64,000 nucleotides of DNA from Caballeronia ptereochthonis (GCF_001545075.1 NZ_FCOB02000002.1:186001-250000); one strand, 5' to 3'; counted from the stretch's first letter, positions 37,064 through 47,255 are shown. Numbers and translations: made by a program. The notes: a model not told the origin generated them from the sequence alone.

Positions 37064-37849
37064 CTAGATTTGTGCCGTAGGGGAATTTTTGGCCGACAGC
37101 TTTCGAACGCTGACGAGAATCACCAGTGCGACGATCACGGCAAGAAAGGCGACGCTTGTATGGACCGTGCCGAGTCCGACACCTCCGTACGTCCGTGACT
37201 GCGACAGCAAATCGCCGAGTGAAGCGCCCAATGGGCGTGTGAGGATGTATGCAATCCAGAACGCCAGCACGCGGTTGACTCCAAGATGCGCAGCGCCTGC
37301 GGTGGCTGCGATTAGTGTGCCGAACATCACCACACCCCATGTAAAGCCCAGTCCCAGTGCTTCTGTCGCGAGATCACCCGCAGCCGTGCCCAGGGCAAAA
37401 GTACAAAGAATCGCCACCCAGTAAAAAATCTCCCTTCGCCGAGTGTCGATATGCTGGATTGACAAGGTCTTTTCGGAGCGGTACCAGCTCCAGAAAACAA
37501 TCGCCAGTAAGGCAGCGAACCATAGCGTGCTCGTGTATAGACTGACGTTGGCGCCATCGGTGAGGGCGTCGGTGATCTGAGTGCCGACGACACTGATCAA
37601 TACCACGGTAAGCCAATACGCCCAGGGAACCAGCCTTCGGAAGTGAAACTGCAATCCGAGCGCAATCGCAAGAAGCGTAGCGGTAATTGCGTCGGTAAGG
37701 AGAGTGCCCAGTCCTGCATTAACGGCAAGATAGTCGGCCCCGGTTTCGCCGACTGTGGTTGACAGTATCTTGATCAGCCAGAATGTGACGGTGACCTGCG
37801 GAACTTTGTTATCTGCCCAGAGCAGGTACGCGCGTTGTGAATTGGCCAT
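37064..37849 (-). CDS. COG4705-type uncharacterised membrane protein
   Basis: A 261-residue integral membrane protein with about 8 helices and an internal repeat: [16 protein letters not shown] in the first half is mirrored by [16 protein letters not shown] in the second, typical of COG4705. Function is unknown. ATG 37849 has GGGGAG about 8 bp upstream; an in-frame ATG at 37864 is the alternative. A PmrA-like box lies about 94 bp upstream, and the PmrAB-like operon is divergent. Confidence 0.83.
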   Translation of the reverse strand: MANSQRAYLLWADNKVPQVTVTFWLIKILSTTVGETGADYLAVNAGLGTLLTDAITATLLAIALGLQFHFRRLVPWAYWLTVVLISVVGTQITDALTDGANVSLYTSTLWFAALLAIVFWSWYRSEKTLSIQHIDTRRREIFYWVAILCTFALGTAAGDLATEALGLGFTWGVVMFGTLIAATAGAAHLGVNRVLAFWIAYILTRPLGASLGDLLSQSRTYGGVGLGTVHTSVAFLAVIVALVILVSVRKLSAKNSPTAQI

Positions 37850-37942
37850 CAGCGGGCTCCCCATTGCCAGATGGGCGCGACACACAAGGGACGGAGTCAG
37901 GGTGGCGTCGCGCTTCCTCAGACGGCACTCTGATGAGACAGA

Positions 37943-37959
37943 CTTAGTTATCCCTTAGG
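37943..37959 (-). promoter_or_regulatory. PmrA-like tandem box facing the COG4705 gene
   Basis: The minus strand reads CCTAAG-GGATA-ACTAAG, an 11-bp-period tandem hexamer ending about 94 bp before the COG4705 start. It mirrors the box facing the regulator gene. Confidence 0.5.
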
Positions 37960-38048
37960 CGCCCCCGAGCTTCGAATGACTCTTTTGACGATGCGCCGGA
38001 GAGTACGCACGCGCCCATCAGCCTTCGCCGGGCGCTCTTTTTTCACCT

Positions 38049-38065
38049 CCTAAGTATTTCCTAAG
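38049..38065 (+). promoter_or_regulatory. PmrA-like tandem box facing the two-component operon
   Basis: CCTAAG-TATTT-CCTAAG, identical hexamers with an 11-bp period, 106 bp before the regulator ATG. A CACAAT -10-like element lies at 38084-38089, about 18 bp downstream, where PmrA/QseB-activated promoters place it. Autoregulation is likely. Confidence 0.6.
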
Positions 38066-38171
38066 TATTGGTCGATTACGCTCCACAATCGCGCAATTCG
38101 CGGTTAAACCGTAATACACGCTATCTTCGCCGTCGCTTGCCCGTGATGGCGAGGGTTGGCGGGGGGCAGCC

Positions 38172-38834
38172 ATGAGGGTACTGCTTGTCGAAGACGACCG
38201 TATGATCGGGGAATCCGTACGCGATACACTGAAAGATCGCAGCTACGCTGTGGATTGGGTGTGCGACGGCAAGCTCGCGCTCACGAGCATCGCGACGCAC
38301 GTCTACGACGCAATCCTGCTCGATCTCGGCCTGCCCGGCGCCGACGGCCTCGATGTGCTGCGTGCTGTGCGTCGTGGGAACCATCCTGTACCGCTCATCA
38401 TCATCACCGCCCGTGATTCGGTCGAGGACCGCATCCGCGGTCTGGACGAAGGCGCCGACGACTACCTTATCAAACCGTTCGACATCTCCGAGTTGCTGGC
38501 GCGCATGCGCGCCGTGATTCGCCGCCGCGGGGGGCAAGCCGCGCCAATACTGACCAACGGAGTGCTTACCCTCGATCCCGCGACCCGCGAAGCCAGCTCG
38601 GATGGCGTTGCGATCCGGCTTTCCAGTCGCGAATTCGCGCTCATGCAGGCCTTGATGATGCGACCCGGCGCGATTCTCTCGCGTACGGATCTGGAGGATC
38701 GAATCTATGGCTGGAACGAGGAGGTGGAGAGCAACGCAGTGGAGTTCATCATTCACTCGTTGCGCAAGAAGCTCGGCGCCGCCGCAATCAAGAACGTGCG
38801 TGGCGTGGGCTGGATGGTCTCAAAGCCCATATGA
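38172..38834 (+). CDS. OmpR-family response regulator, QseB/PmrA-like
   Basis: A 220-residue regulator: receiver with E7/D8/D9, phosphoacceptor D51 (LLDLGLPGADGLDVL) and K in IKPFD; winged helix with LSSREFALMQALMMRPGAILSRTDLEDRIYGWNEEVESNAVEFIIHSLRKKLG and C-terminal NVRGVGWMV. The EVESNAVEF recognition helix is characteristic of QseB/PmrA. The stop overlaps the kinase ATG (ATGA). Three matching tandem boxes lie nearby. Confidence 0.93.
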   Translation: MRVLLVEDDRMIGESVRDTLKDRSYAVDWVCDGKLALTSIATHVYDAILLDLGLPGADGLDVLRAVRRGNHPVPLIIITARDSVEDRIRGLDEGADDYLIKPFDISELLARMRAVIRRRGGQAAPILTNGVLTLDPATREASSDGVAIRLSSREFALMQALMMRPGAILSRTDLEDRIYGWNEEVESNAVEFIIHSLRKKLGAAAIKNVRGVGWMVSKPI

Positions 38835-40114
38835 CGAACTCGCTTCAGTTCCGGCTCTCCGTCTGGCTGTCGCTGTTAGTCGTCGTGATAGCGACTATCG
38901 GCGGCGTGATTGCGTTCAAAACTGCGTTCCACGAAGCGAACGAGTTGCAAGACGGCCAGCTCTTGCAGATTTCAGCGCTCGTGACGCCGCGCACACTGAA
39001 CGTGATAGAGCGAGAGGCGCTTGCGAAGGTCGCTGGAGCGGATCATGAATCCAGGCTCGTCATCCAAACCATCGACGAGCCTATGCCGCTTGTAATTCCG
39101 CCCGCCTTGCCAGACGGGCTGCAAAGCGCGATGGTCGACGGCACGTCCTGGCGCTTCGCCATCAAAACGCTCGAAAACGGCACGCGGGTTGCAGTAGGCC
39201 AGCAGACTGCCGGGCGCGACGAGATCGCACGCAATAGTGCTCTTAGTACCGTCATGCCGCTCACGGCGCTTGCATTAGTGCTAGTGGTCGTACTACATCT
39301 TATTCTGCGGCACATGTTCGGGCCGCTTTCCACGATGTCCGTCGAACTCGACAAGCGTCCCGAGCACGATATCTCCCCGCTTTCAAGTGCTGCATTGCCC
39401 AGCGAAATCGCGCCGTTCGTCGTCGCGATCAACCGGCTGCTCTCGCGCGTCGAAACGTCGATCGCATTGCAACGCAGATTCGTTGCCGACGCTGCCCACG
39501 AACTGCGCTCACCCTTGACCGCGTTGTCGTTGCAGGTCGAGCGCTTGAGTGATTGCGATCTGCCGCACGCGGCGCGCGAGCGTCTTGATGCCTTGCGGCG
39601 AGGTCTTGCGCGTTCACGGTCGCTACTTACTCAGTTGCTGACGCTGGCGCGCCTGCAGGACCAGGCGTCATTTGAAACCTCGAGCCTGCGTGTGCAGGAT
39701 GTTTTTCGCAACGTTCTCGAAGATCAAATGCCGCTTGCGGAAGAGAAGCACATAGATATCGGCGTCTCGAGCGTGCAGGAGGTATATGTGGACGCACCGC
39801 AAGCGGACTTGACGATCATGGTGAAAAACCTGGTCGACAACGCGATTCGCTACACACCACAAGGCGGGCGCGTGGATCTCTCCACGGGAATCAAGGAGGG
39901 AAGGCCATGGATTCGAATCGAGGATACGGGGCCAGGTATCGCGCCAGAGGAGCGCGTGCGCGTGTTCGATCCGTTCTATCGCCTGCTTGGTAACGAGGCT
40001 GAAGGATCAGGACTTGGACTGTCGATTGTTGGAACCATTGCGCAGCGCATTGGAGCTCGTGTCGAGCTTGAGCATGCCGCGCCGCACGGTCTCGTGGTGA
40101 CCGTCACGCTCTGA
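38831..40114 (+). CDS. Sensor histidine kinase, QseC/PmrB-like
   Basis: A 427-residue kinase: TM1 about 10-30, periplasmic sensor 31-140, TM2 about 141-161, then H-box FVADAAHELRSPLTAL with H223, N-box NLVDNAIRYTPQGG, and the ATP lid DPFYRLLGNEAEGSGLGLSIVGTIAQRIGA. It pairs with the regulator through a 4-bp overlap. The periplasmic domain has no recognised ligand motif. Confidence 0.92.
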   Translation: MTNSLQFRLSVWLSLLVVVIATIGGVIAFKTAFHEANELQDGQLLQISALVTPRTLNVIEREALAKVAGADHESRLVIQTIDEPMPLVIPPALPDGLQSAMVDGTSWRFAIKTLENGTRVAVGQQTAGRDEIARNSALSTVMPLTALALVLVVVLHLILRHMFGPLSTMSVELDKRPEHDISPLSSAALPSEIAPFVVAINRLLSRVETSIALQRRFVADAAHELRSPLTALSLQVERLSDCDLPHAARERLDALRRGLARSRSLLTQLLTLARLQDQASFETSSLRVQDVFRNVLEDQMPLAEEKHIDIGVSSVQEVYVDAPQADLTIMVKNLVDNAIRYTPQGGRVDLSTGIKEGRPWIRIEDTGPGIAPEERVRVFDPFYRLLGNEAEGSGLGLSIVGTIAQRIGARVELEHAAPHGLVVTVTL

Positions 40115-40356
40115 CGCTTCTCTCACGCAACGTGTTCGGGTCGATCCTTATGCGATGGGTTCGAGCACGTGGCAAGGCACGCCGAAGACCGATGCGCTCC
40201 GGCGTGCCATTTCTTCAGGATCTGTCGCGGGCGCGAGGCTGACGCTGTCCGGTCATGTCCGCAGGGGCGTGCTGCGCCGCTATCTCGTGGTGGCGGTCGG
40301 CGCCAGAACAGGCAAGAGGAAGACTGCGAACTCTTCCTCTCTTCTACCACGCCCGA

Positions 40357-41298
40357 TCAGTCATAAAGTACCGCGGCGATCTTCGGATCGCTGATGTTGC
40401 TCTTGTCGTACCAGTAGAAACCGGTGTCGACCGTTTTTGGCAGAGTCTGGCCCTTGAGCGCCTTTACCGCCGAATCGACGACACACTTGCCGATGCCGAT
40501 CGGATTCTGTGTGATTGCGCCCGCCATCAGGCCCGACATGATGTCTTCCTTCTGCTCCTTGCCGGAGTCATAGCCGATCAGCACCAGCTTCTTGCCCGAT
40601 TCCTTCACGCCGATCGCCGCGCCTTCCGCCGAGCCTTCGTTGGCCCCGAAAATGCCCTTGATGTTCGGATTGGCCTGGATCATCGCCTTGGCGATTTCAG
40701 CGGACTTCAGGTGGTCGCCGCCGCCGTATTGCACGGAGACGATCTTGACGTTCGGATGCTTGGCCTTCATCTCGTTGAGAAAGCCGTCGCGGCGGTCGAT
40801 GCCGGTGCGGCTGGTTTGATCGTGCACGATCACGCCCACTTCGCCGGAATTGCCGATTGCTTCGGCCATCTTGTCGGCGGCGAGCGCGGCGGCCGCGAGA
40901 TTGTTCGTCGCGCAGGTGGTAAGCGGAATCTCGCTGTCCACGCCGGAGTCGAATGCGATGATCGGGATCTTTTGATTCTGCGCGCGCTTGAGCAGCGGAA
41001 TGGCTGCCTTGCTGTCGAGCGCGGCGATGCCGATCGCCTGGGGCTTCTTCGCGAGCGCCGCCGAGAGCATGTCGATCTGCTTGTCGACCATAGCCTCGGT
41101 TTCGGGACCCTCGAAGGTGATTTTGACTTTCTGCTCCTTGGCTGCCTGTTCTGCGCCCGACTTGACGGCTTGCCAGAACTGATGCTGGAAGCCCTTCGAT
41201 ATCAGCGGAATATAGGGTTCGTCCGCATACGTGGTGCTCGTCAGGCCCAGAAGCGCGCCTGCGCCGATCAGCGCACCGATGATTCTTCTTTTCAGCAT
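40357..41298 (-). CDS. Sugar ABC transporter substrate-binding protein (RbsB type)
   Basis: A 313-residue periplasmic binding protein with a cleavable signal (MLKRRIIGALIGAGALLGLTSTTYA before DEPYIPLISKGFQHQFWQAVKSG). Unlike the protein at 6181, it is soluble, not a lipoprotein. Last gene of a GntR-ATPase-permease-binding-protein set on the minus strand. Cargo is unknown; the fold suggests a monosaccharide or polyol. The 242 bp beyond its stop show no gene. Confidence 0.91.
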   Translation of the reverse strand: MLKRRIIGALIGAGALLGLTSTTYADEPYIPLISKGFQHQFWQAVKSGAEQAAKEQKVKITFEGPETEAMVDKQIDMLSAALAKKPQAIGIAALDSKAAIPLLKRAQNQKIPIIAFDSGVDSEIPLTTCATNNLAAAALAADKMAEAIGNSGEVGVIVHDQTSRTGIDRRDGFLNEMKAKHPNVKIVSVQYGGGDHLKSAEIAKAMIQANPNIKGIFGANEGSAEGAAIGVKESGKKLVLIGYDSGKEQKEDIMSGLMAGAITQNPIGIGKCVVDSAVKALKGQTLPKTVDTGFYWYDKSNISDPKIAAVLYD

Positions 41299-41372
41299 GG
41301 TAGATCTCCTCCTAGGGTAAGGCTGTCGATATCGACTCGTCGAGCGAGTCTTTCAATGCTCCCGTTTGTGAA

Positions 41373-42401
41373 TCAGCCGCTCTTCTTGCGCCGCAAGATA
41401 TCCGCATAGACCGCGAGAATGATGATGAGACCCGTCACGACGATCTGCCATTCCTGGGCGACCGACATGATGCGCAAGCCGTTGGTCAGCACGCTCATGA
41501 TGAACGCGCCGATGATCGTGCCGAGAATCGTTCCCGAGCCGCCGGAGAGCGACGTGCCGCCGATCACGACCGCCGCGATCGCATCGAGTTCGTAGCCTTG
41601 CCCGAGCGCAGGCTGCGCGGAATTGAGACGCGAGGCGATGAGCAATCCCGCAATGCCGCAGATCGCGCCACCCAGACCGTAGATGGCGATCTTCCAGCGA
41701 TCGACATTGACGCCCGAAAGACGCACGGCCTCCTCGTTGCTGCCGAGCGCGAACGTGTAACGGCCCAGCGCCGTGCGATTGAGCGTGATGGAGCTTGCAA
41801 TCGCCAGGAAGAACAGGATCAGCACGGCGTTCGGAATCGGCACGCTTGGAAGGAAGTAACCGATCAGCGAGTCCTGCGAGATCATGTAGAAGTTCTCGGT
41901 GTCGGTGAAATAGATCGGCTTGTCCGCCGAGACGACGAGCGACAGGCCCTTCAGCAGCATCATCATGCCGAGCGTCGCGATGAAGGGCGGTATCTTCATC
42001 TTCGCCGTCAGCGTGCCCGAGACGGTGCCACATAGGGCGCCCGTGACGATCGCTGCAACGATGCCGATCCACATCGGCATGTGCCAGAACGTGAGGAACA
42101 CGCCGCATATCACCGCGGTGAACGTCATCAGCGTGCCCACGGACAAGTCGATGCCGCCCGTGATGATGACGAACGTGGCCGCGATCGCCAGCACGCCGTT
42201 GACCGCCGTCGCCTGCAGGATGCCGAGGATGTTGTCCATCTGCATGAAGGCGGGCGACGCAAAGCTGAAGAACACCAGAAGCAGGATCAGGCTCGCGAAC
42301 GCCAGCAGCTTCTGCAGGGCAGTGGGCGAGAAGACGCGGGCGCGCAGGCCGTTGATGCGTCCTTCGTTGGCGAGCGGCGCGGTTTCCGTAGGCTGTGTCA
42401 T
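41373..42401 (-). CDS. Sugar ABC transporter permease (RbsC type)
   Basis: A 342-residue BPD_transp_2 permease with 8-10 helices; marks are FVIITGGIDLSVGTLMTFTAV (about 79-99) and AVVIGGTSLSGGSGTILGT. It lies between the ATPase and binding-protein genes of the same transporter, with 19- and 74-bp gaps. Confidence 0.92.
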   Translation of the reverse strand: MTQPTETAPLANEGRINGLRARVFSPTALQKLLAFASLILLLVFFSFASPAFMQMDNILGILQATAVNGVLAIAATFVIITGGIDLSVGTLMTFTAVICGVFLTFWHMPMWIGIVAAIVTGALCGTVSGTLTAKMKIPPFIATLGMMMLLKGLSLVVSADKPIYFTDTENFYMISQDSLIGYFLPSVPIPNAVLILFFLAIASSITLNRTALGRYTFALGSNEEAVRLSGVNVDRWKIAIYGLGGAICGIAGLLIASRLNSAQPALGQGYELDAIAAVVIGGTSLSGGSGTILGTIIGAFIMSVLTNGLRIMSVAQEWQIVVTGLIIILAVYADILRRKKSG

Positions 42402-42420
42402 GGGAGGGATCTCACGCGGT

Positions 42421-43932
42421 TCATGCCGCTTTCAGGGTTTCGCGCCGCGTCGCGAGCTGCATGATGCGCTCTTGCGTCGCTTCGCTCGATGACAATTCTC
42501 CGGTGATGCGCCCTTCGCACATCACGACGATACGATCGCTCATGCGCAGGACTTCCGGCAACTCAGAGGAAATCATCACGATGGCCTTGCCTTGCTGGGC
42601 CAGTGAGCGCAGCAGCTTGTAGATTTCGCTTTTCGCGCCGACATCGATGCCGCGTGTCGGCTCGTCGAAGAACAGCACGTCGCAGTCGCGCTCGAGCCAC
42701 TTCGCGATCACGATCTTTTGCTGATTGCCGCCCGAGAGCAGACGCACGGGCTGGGCAGGAGAGGGCGTGCGGATTCCGAGCAGCTTGATGAAATGCGACG
42801 CCCGCTTGCGTATCTTCGCGCGGCGCAGGAACACGCGGCCCGAAAGGAAATTGCCGAGGTTCGACATCACGATGTTCGATTCGACGTCCATGCCCGTCGC
42901 GAGGCCGAAGCGCTTGCGGTCCTCGGAGAGATAGCCGATGCCGCGCGCCACCGCATCGCTGGGCTTCTTCACCGACGTCTTCACGCCTTTCACGAAGATC
43001 TCGCCCGACTCGACCGGATCCGCGCCGAACACCGCGCGCGCGACCTCGGTGCGGCCCGCGCCCATCAGGCCCGCGAACCCGAGAATCTCGCCTCGCCGCA
43101 ATGTGAAGCTCACATCTCGCACCAGCGGGCCCGCGTTGAGATGGCGCACTTCGAGCGCGATCTCGCCCTGGTGCGCGCCGCCGAGAAAGGAGGTGAGATC
43201 GGTCAGTGTTCTGCCGACCATCATGCCGATGATCGTCTCGACGCTGGTCTCGTGCGCATTGACAGTGGCGACGTATTCGCCGTCGCGCAGCACGGTCACG
43301 CGGTCGGCGATCTGCTTCAGCTCATCCATCTTGTGCGAGATGTAGACCACGCCGACGCCGCGCTCCCTGAGCTGGCGGATGATGCGGAACAGCTCGGCGA
43401 TCTCCGCGTCGTTGAGCGCGGAAGTCGGTTCGTCCATGATCAGCACGCGCGAATCGAAGGACAGCGCCTTGGCGATTTCGACCATCTGCTGGCTGGCGAC
43501 CGTGAGCGTGCCGACGACGGTGCGCGGATCGAGATTCACATGCATGCGGGCGAGAATGTCGCGCGCCTGCGCGTTGAGCTTGTCCTCGTCGAGCAGGAGA
43601 CCGAGCAGCTTGCGCGGCTCGCGGCCGATGAAGATGTTTTGCGCGATGGTCAGATGATTCATCAACTGCAATTCCTGATGAATGATGCCGATGCCCAGGG
43701 TCTGCGCCTCGCGCGGGCTCGTGAAGTTGACGGGCTTGCCGTCGAAGAGCATCTCGCCGGAATCGCGCGTGTACACGCCCGCGAGTATTTTCATGAGCGT
43801 GGACTTGCCCGCGCCGTTTTCGCCCATCAACGCGTGGACTTCACCGGGCATGAGATCGAAGCGCACTTCATGCAGCGCGCGCACGCCTGGAAAGCGCTTG
43901 CTGAGCTGTTCGACGCAGATAAGTGGAGTCAT
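42421..43932 (-). CDS. Sugar ABC transporter ATP-binding protein (RbsA type, two domains)
   Basis: 503 residues with two nucleotide-binding domains: Walker [12 protein letters not shown] (about 36-46), Walker [14 protein letters not shown]; second domain [32 protein letters not shown] and [21 protein letters not shown]. It is the first transporter gene after the GntR/FCD gene, and energises uptake through the next-door permease. Confidence 0.93.
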   Translation of the reverse strand: MTPLICVEQLSKRFPGVRALHEVRFDLMPGEVHALMGENGAGKSTLMKILAGVYTRDSGEMLFDGKPVNFTSPREAQTLGIGIIHQELQLMNHLTIAQNIFIGREPRKLLGLLLDEDKLNAQARDILARMHVNLDPRTVVGTLTVASQQMVEIAKALSFDSRVLIMDEPTSALNDAEIAELFRIIRQLRERGVGVVYISHKMDELKQIADRVTVLRDGEYVATVNAHETSVETIIGMMVGRTLTDLTSFLGGAHQGEIALEVRHLNAGPLVRDVSFTLRRGEILGFAGLMGAGRTEVARAVFGADPVESGEIFVKGVKTSVKKPSDAVARGIGYLSEDRKRFGLATGMDVESNIVMSNLGNFLSGRVFLRRAKIRKRASHFIKLLGIRTPSPAQPVRLLSGGNQQKIVIAKWLERDCDVLFFDEPTRGIDVGAKSEIYKLLRSLAQQGKAIVMISSELPEVLRMSDRIVVMCEGRITGELSSSEATQERIMQLATRRETLKAA

Positions 43933-43988
43933 GGGTGTGACACGGGATTCTGGTTTAACAGGGCCTTTATCATTCGCGCGTCGAACCG

Positions 43989-44717
43989 CTACGGCACGAA
44001 CAGGTCGGGCCGCTCCTGTGCCGAGCGGCGCAGTTCCGCGACGACCTGATCGAGATGGTCGTGCATCGCGTTGGCGGCCGCGTCCGCATTGCCGCTTCGA
44101 ATGGCGTCGAAGATGCGCTCGTGTTCATCGAGCGTGTGCACCAGGCGCTCCGGACTCGCAAGAAGCTGTCTCGCGCGATCCAGCGCACTGCGCGAGACCG
44201 CGACAATGTCCTTCACGCGCGGCAGGCTGATCGCATCGAGGAGAATCTGGTGGAAGCCCAGATCGAGCGTATGAAATACGAGGCGCTGGCCGGTCTTCAG
44301 GGCCATGCGCTGCTGATCGAGACTGAGTGCCAGGGCTTCTAGCGTCGCCGCGTCATGCAGTCGCGCGACGGCGCGCACGGTTTCGACTTCGAGCGCGCTG
44401 CGTATGAACATGTGCTGATGAATGTCCTCCAGCGCGATCGGCTTGACCCGCGTGCCGCGCTGCGGAAGGACTTCGACGAGACCCGCATGCGCGAGCCTCG
44501 CCAACGCCGCGGAAACCGGAAAGCGCGATACCCCCATGCGTTCGCAGACCGCCAGCTTGTCGATCATCATTCCGGGTTCCAGCACCAGCGTCACGATGGC
44601 TTCTCTCAACGCCGCCTCGACCGCATCGGTCAGGCTACCGCGTTCGCCGCTCCTGATCTTGTGCAGTGCGTCATAGGGACTGCTGGCGACGTTGGTCGTA
44701 TCGGGAGAAGTGCTCAC
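43989..44717 (-). CDS. GntR family regulator with FCD domain
   Basis: A 242-residue regulator: winged helix about 25-95 ([43 protein letters not shown]) and an all-helical FCD effector domain with metal/ligand histidines in [12 protein letters not shown], and [29 protein letters not shown]. It probably controls the sugar transporter 56 bp downstream. A palindrome lies just upstream of its start. Confidence 0.9.
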   Translation of the reverse strand: MSTSPDTTNVASSPYDALHKIRSGERGSLTDAVEAALREAIVTLVLEPGMMIDKLAVCERMGVSRFPVSAALARLAHAGLVEVLPQRGTRVKPIALEDIHQHMFIRSALEVETVRAVARLHDAATLEALALSLDQQRMALKTGQRLVFHTLDLGFHQILLDAISLPRVKDIVAVSRSALDRARQLLASPERLVHTLDEHERIFDAIRSGNADAAANAMHDHLDQVVAELRRSAQERPDLFVP

Positions 44718-44997
44718 GCGCTTGAATTCCGATCAGGATGCTAGCATGCTAGAAACCGTATTCAGCATTGTCAACGCGTGCAAATGCCTAGTCGGTTCGG
44801 ATCCCCAAGTGTGGGACGCGATGACGACTCTGACGCAGCGTTCAACTGTTTTCCCGCAGACTCAAGTCGATGGACGACGCTTTCGGATGGCTTTCAGGTG
44901 AAAGCGATGATCCTGGCTGCCCGTCGGCTTCCGCGCCGGCTGGCACGACGGCAAGAACAGATAAACAGCAATCCGGACGACGTGACCGGCGTGCCGC
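44718..44997. other. Gap with promoter of the GntR/FCD gene; no gene seen
   Basis: 280 bp between the GntR gene and the convergent end of the EF-G-like gene. Apart from the palindrome at 44741-44752 I see nothing supported. Confidence 0.5.
44741..44752. promoter_or_regulatory. 12-bp palindrome, probable GntR/FCD operator
   Basis: CTAGCATGCTAG is a perfect dyad, and it overlaps another, TGCTAGCA (44739-44746). It sits 24 bp before the GntR start. FCD regulators bind short AT-flanked dyads and often repress their own operon. Confidence 0.5.
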
Positions 44998-47049
44998 TCA
45001 TGGCGCCGCGGCGTCGCCCTGTTTTTTGTGCTGCGACGCCATACGCTCCTGCTGGGCGGCGGGCGCCGGATCATAGTGGCTCAGCTGAATGTTGTAGTTA
45101 CCATGTCCGCCGGCAATGGCGTTCAGACGCGACTGATAGTCGTTGAGTTCGGACAACGGCACTTGCCCCGCGACGACCACGGTATTGCCGGCGGCCATGC
45201 GTGTGCCATGAACCTGCCCGCGCTTGGCGGACAGATCGGCGATGACGCCACCCATCGTGGCTTCCGGTGTCACCACCTCGATGTCCACGATGGGCTCGAG
45301 CAGGATAGGCCGGGCCTTCAAAACCGCATCGATGAAGGCCTTGCGCCCGGCGGAGACGAATGCCACTTCCTTGGAGTCGACTGAATGGCTCTTGCCGTCG
45401 TAGACGGTGACTCGTACGTCCTGCATCGGGAAGCCGGCAAGCGGCCCCTTCTCGATGACCTGGAGGATGCCCTTCTCCACCGCGGGCATGAACTGGCCGG
45501 GAATGGCGCCGCCCTTGACGGCGTCGACAAACTCGAAACCCGTGCCTCGCGGCAATGGCTCCACGCGCAGCATCACTTCGCCGAACTGCCCTGCGCCGCC
45601 GGTTTGCTTCTTGTGGCGATGATGCCCCTCAGCCTTGGCGCCGATGGTTTCCCGATAAGCGATCTTCGGTGGTTGCGTCACGACCTCGAGCTGGTACTGT
45701 TCGGACAATCGCTCCAGCATGATGCGCAGATGCAACTCGCCCAAGCCTCGCACCACCGTCTCGTTGGTGCCGTCCGGGTGCTCGATGCGCAGGCACGGGT
45801 CTTCCGCACTCAGCTTTTGCAGAACCTCCCACAGGCGCTGCTCGTTGCCCGGGCGCGCAGGCTCGATCGCCAGACCATAGATGGGTGTGGGGAAGTCGAG
45901 CGGGGTCAGGTGGATGTTGCCGTCTTCGGGAGCGTCATGCAGGACGGCATCGAAGCCAATCTCGTCGACCTTGGCCGTGGCGCAGATGTCGCCTGGACCG
46001 GCTTGCGGGACATCCACGTGCTCCTTGCCCTGCAGCATCATCAAATGGGCGACCCTGAACGGCTGGCGTCCGTCACCGATAAAGAGCTGGCTGTCGCGCC
46101 TTATCGTGCCCTGGTGGATACGAAACACGGCGATCTTGCCGATGTAAGGGTCCGTCACGATCTTGAAGGCGTGGGCCAATACATGCTTGTCGGAAACGGG
46201 TGCGACGTGCACGACTTCCTGACGGCCGCCCGCATCGCGGTAGAAGAGCGGCGGATTGCCTTCCATGGGATTGGGCAGGAGACGGATGAACACGTCGAGC
46301 AATTCCGCGATGCCGGCGCCGTTGGCCGCTGACGTGAAGCAGATCGGCACCAGATGCCCTTCGCGCAGCGCGCGCTCGAAGGGCTCGTGCAACTGCTCCG
46401 GGCTGATCGCGTCGCCTTGCTCCAGGTAAAGCTCCATCAGGGCGGGGTCGATCTCGACCACTTGATCGACCAATGCAGTGTGCGCTGCCGCAACGGACAG
46501 GAAGTCGGCGTCGCCAGCAGGGTTGAAAAAGCAATCCACCACTTGACGGCCGCGCTGAGCCGGCAGATTGATAGGCAGGCATGTCGTGCCGAAGGTCTCC
46601 TGAATTTGCGTCAGAAGTCCCGGAAGATCGACCTTTTCGACATCGATACCGTTCACGATGATCATTCTGCAGAGCTTGCGTTCTTCCGCCCACGCCATCA
46701 TCCGCCGGGTGGCCATTTCGATGCCGGTCTGCGCGTTGATGACGATGGCAGCGGTCTCGACAGCGGGCAGCGCACTGATCGACAGCCCGGAAAAGTCCGG
46801 ATAGCCGGGCGTATCCAGCAGAAAAATGCGTGTATCCCGGTAGTGCAGATGAGTGATGGCGGAGTTCAACGAGTGACGATATTTGCGCTCGAGCGGGTCG
46901 AAATCACACACCGTGGTACCGCGCTCGACGGAGCCGCGCGCGTGGAGCGCGCCGCCCTCGTGCAGCAGTGCTTCGACGAGAGAGGTCTTGCCGCACCCGG
47001 CATGGCCGACCAGGGCGACGGTACGTATGGAATCGGGGCTGTAAGGCAT
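44998..47049 (-). CDS. Elongation factor G-like protein (EF-G2 type)
   Basis: A 683-residue translational-GTPase-like protein with all five EF-G domains. P-loop GHAGCGKT (15-22), G3 DTPGY (79-83), and domain IV around HRHKKQTGGAGQFGEVMLRVEPL. The G4 motif, usually NKxD, reads NGID (133-136), and the switch-I segment lacks the RGITI threonine motif (HSLNSAITHL). It is therefore EF-G2 type, not the ribosome's main translocase; GTPase competence is uncertain. Its role is unknown. It is divergent from a tRNA-editing-like deacylase. Confidence 0.88.
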   Translation of the reverse strand: MPYSPDSIRTVALVGHAGCGKTSLVEALLHEGGALHARGSVERGTTVCDFDPLERKYRHSLNSAITHLHYRDTRIFLLDTPGYPDFSGLSISALPAVETAAIVINAQTGIEMATRRMMAWAEERKLCRMIIVNGIDVEKVDLPGLLTQIQETFGTTCLPINLPAQRGRQVVDCFFNPAGDADFLSVAAAHTALVDQVVEIDPALMELYLEQGDAISPEQLHEPFERALREGHLVPICFTSAANGAGIAELLDVFIRLLPNPMEGNPPLFYRDAGGRQEVVHVAPVSDKHVLAHAFKIVTDPYIGKIAVFRIHQGTIRRDSQLFIGDGRQPFRVAHLMMLQGKEHVDVPQAGPGDICATAKVDEIGFDAVLHDAPEDGNIHLTPLDFPTPIYGLAIEPARPGNEQRLWEVLQKLSAEDPCLRIEHPDGTNETVVRGLGELHLRIMLERLSEQYQLEVVTQPPKIAYRETIGAKAEGHHRHKKQTGGAGQFGEVMLRVEPLPRGTGFEFVDAVKGGAIPGQFMPAVEKGILQVIEKGPLAGFPMQDVRVTVYDGKSHSVDSKEVAFVSAGRKAFIDAVLKARPILLEPIVDIEVVTPEATMGGVIADLSAKRGQVHGTRMAAGNTVVVAGQVPLSELNDYQSRLNAIAGGHGNYNIQLSHYDPAPAAQQERMASQHKKQGDAAAP

Positions 47050-47255
47050 GGCCGCCCTCGTCCAGTAGTGGATGTGGGGCCATTATTGGCGAAAACAGAC
47101 CCGTGTGCCATACGGGTAGCGGTCTCACTCGTCGTCACACGCGCTCGGGGTCGGCGTCGTCTTCAGGCTGTTTTTCAAATGCGAGCGAAAGCGGACTATT
47201 CTTAAGGAAGCTTGCGAAGTAGTTTCTTTTTCTGTCCCTCCAGCGGAGGTGCGTC

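Larger units (their letters stand above)
37850..38171. other. Divergent promoter region with two PmrA-like tandem boxes
   Basis: 322 bp between the COG4705 gene and the two-component operon. No gene is seen. Two tandem boxes, one on each strand, are listed separately. Confidence 0.6.

Noticed and set aside
40155..40394. Plus-strand 79-codon frame after the QseC-like kinase
   Set aside because: No ribosome site or domain, and it overlaps the end of the binding-protein gene on the other strand.
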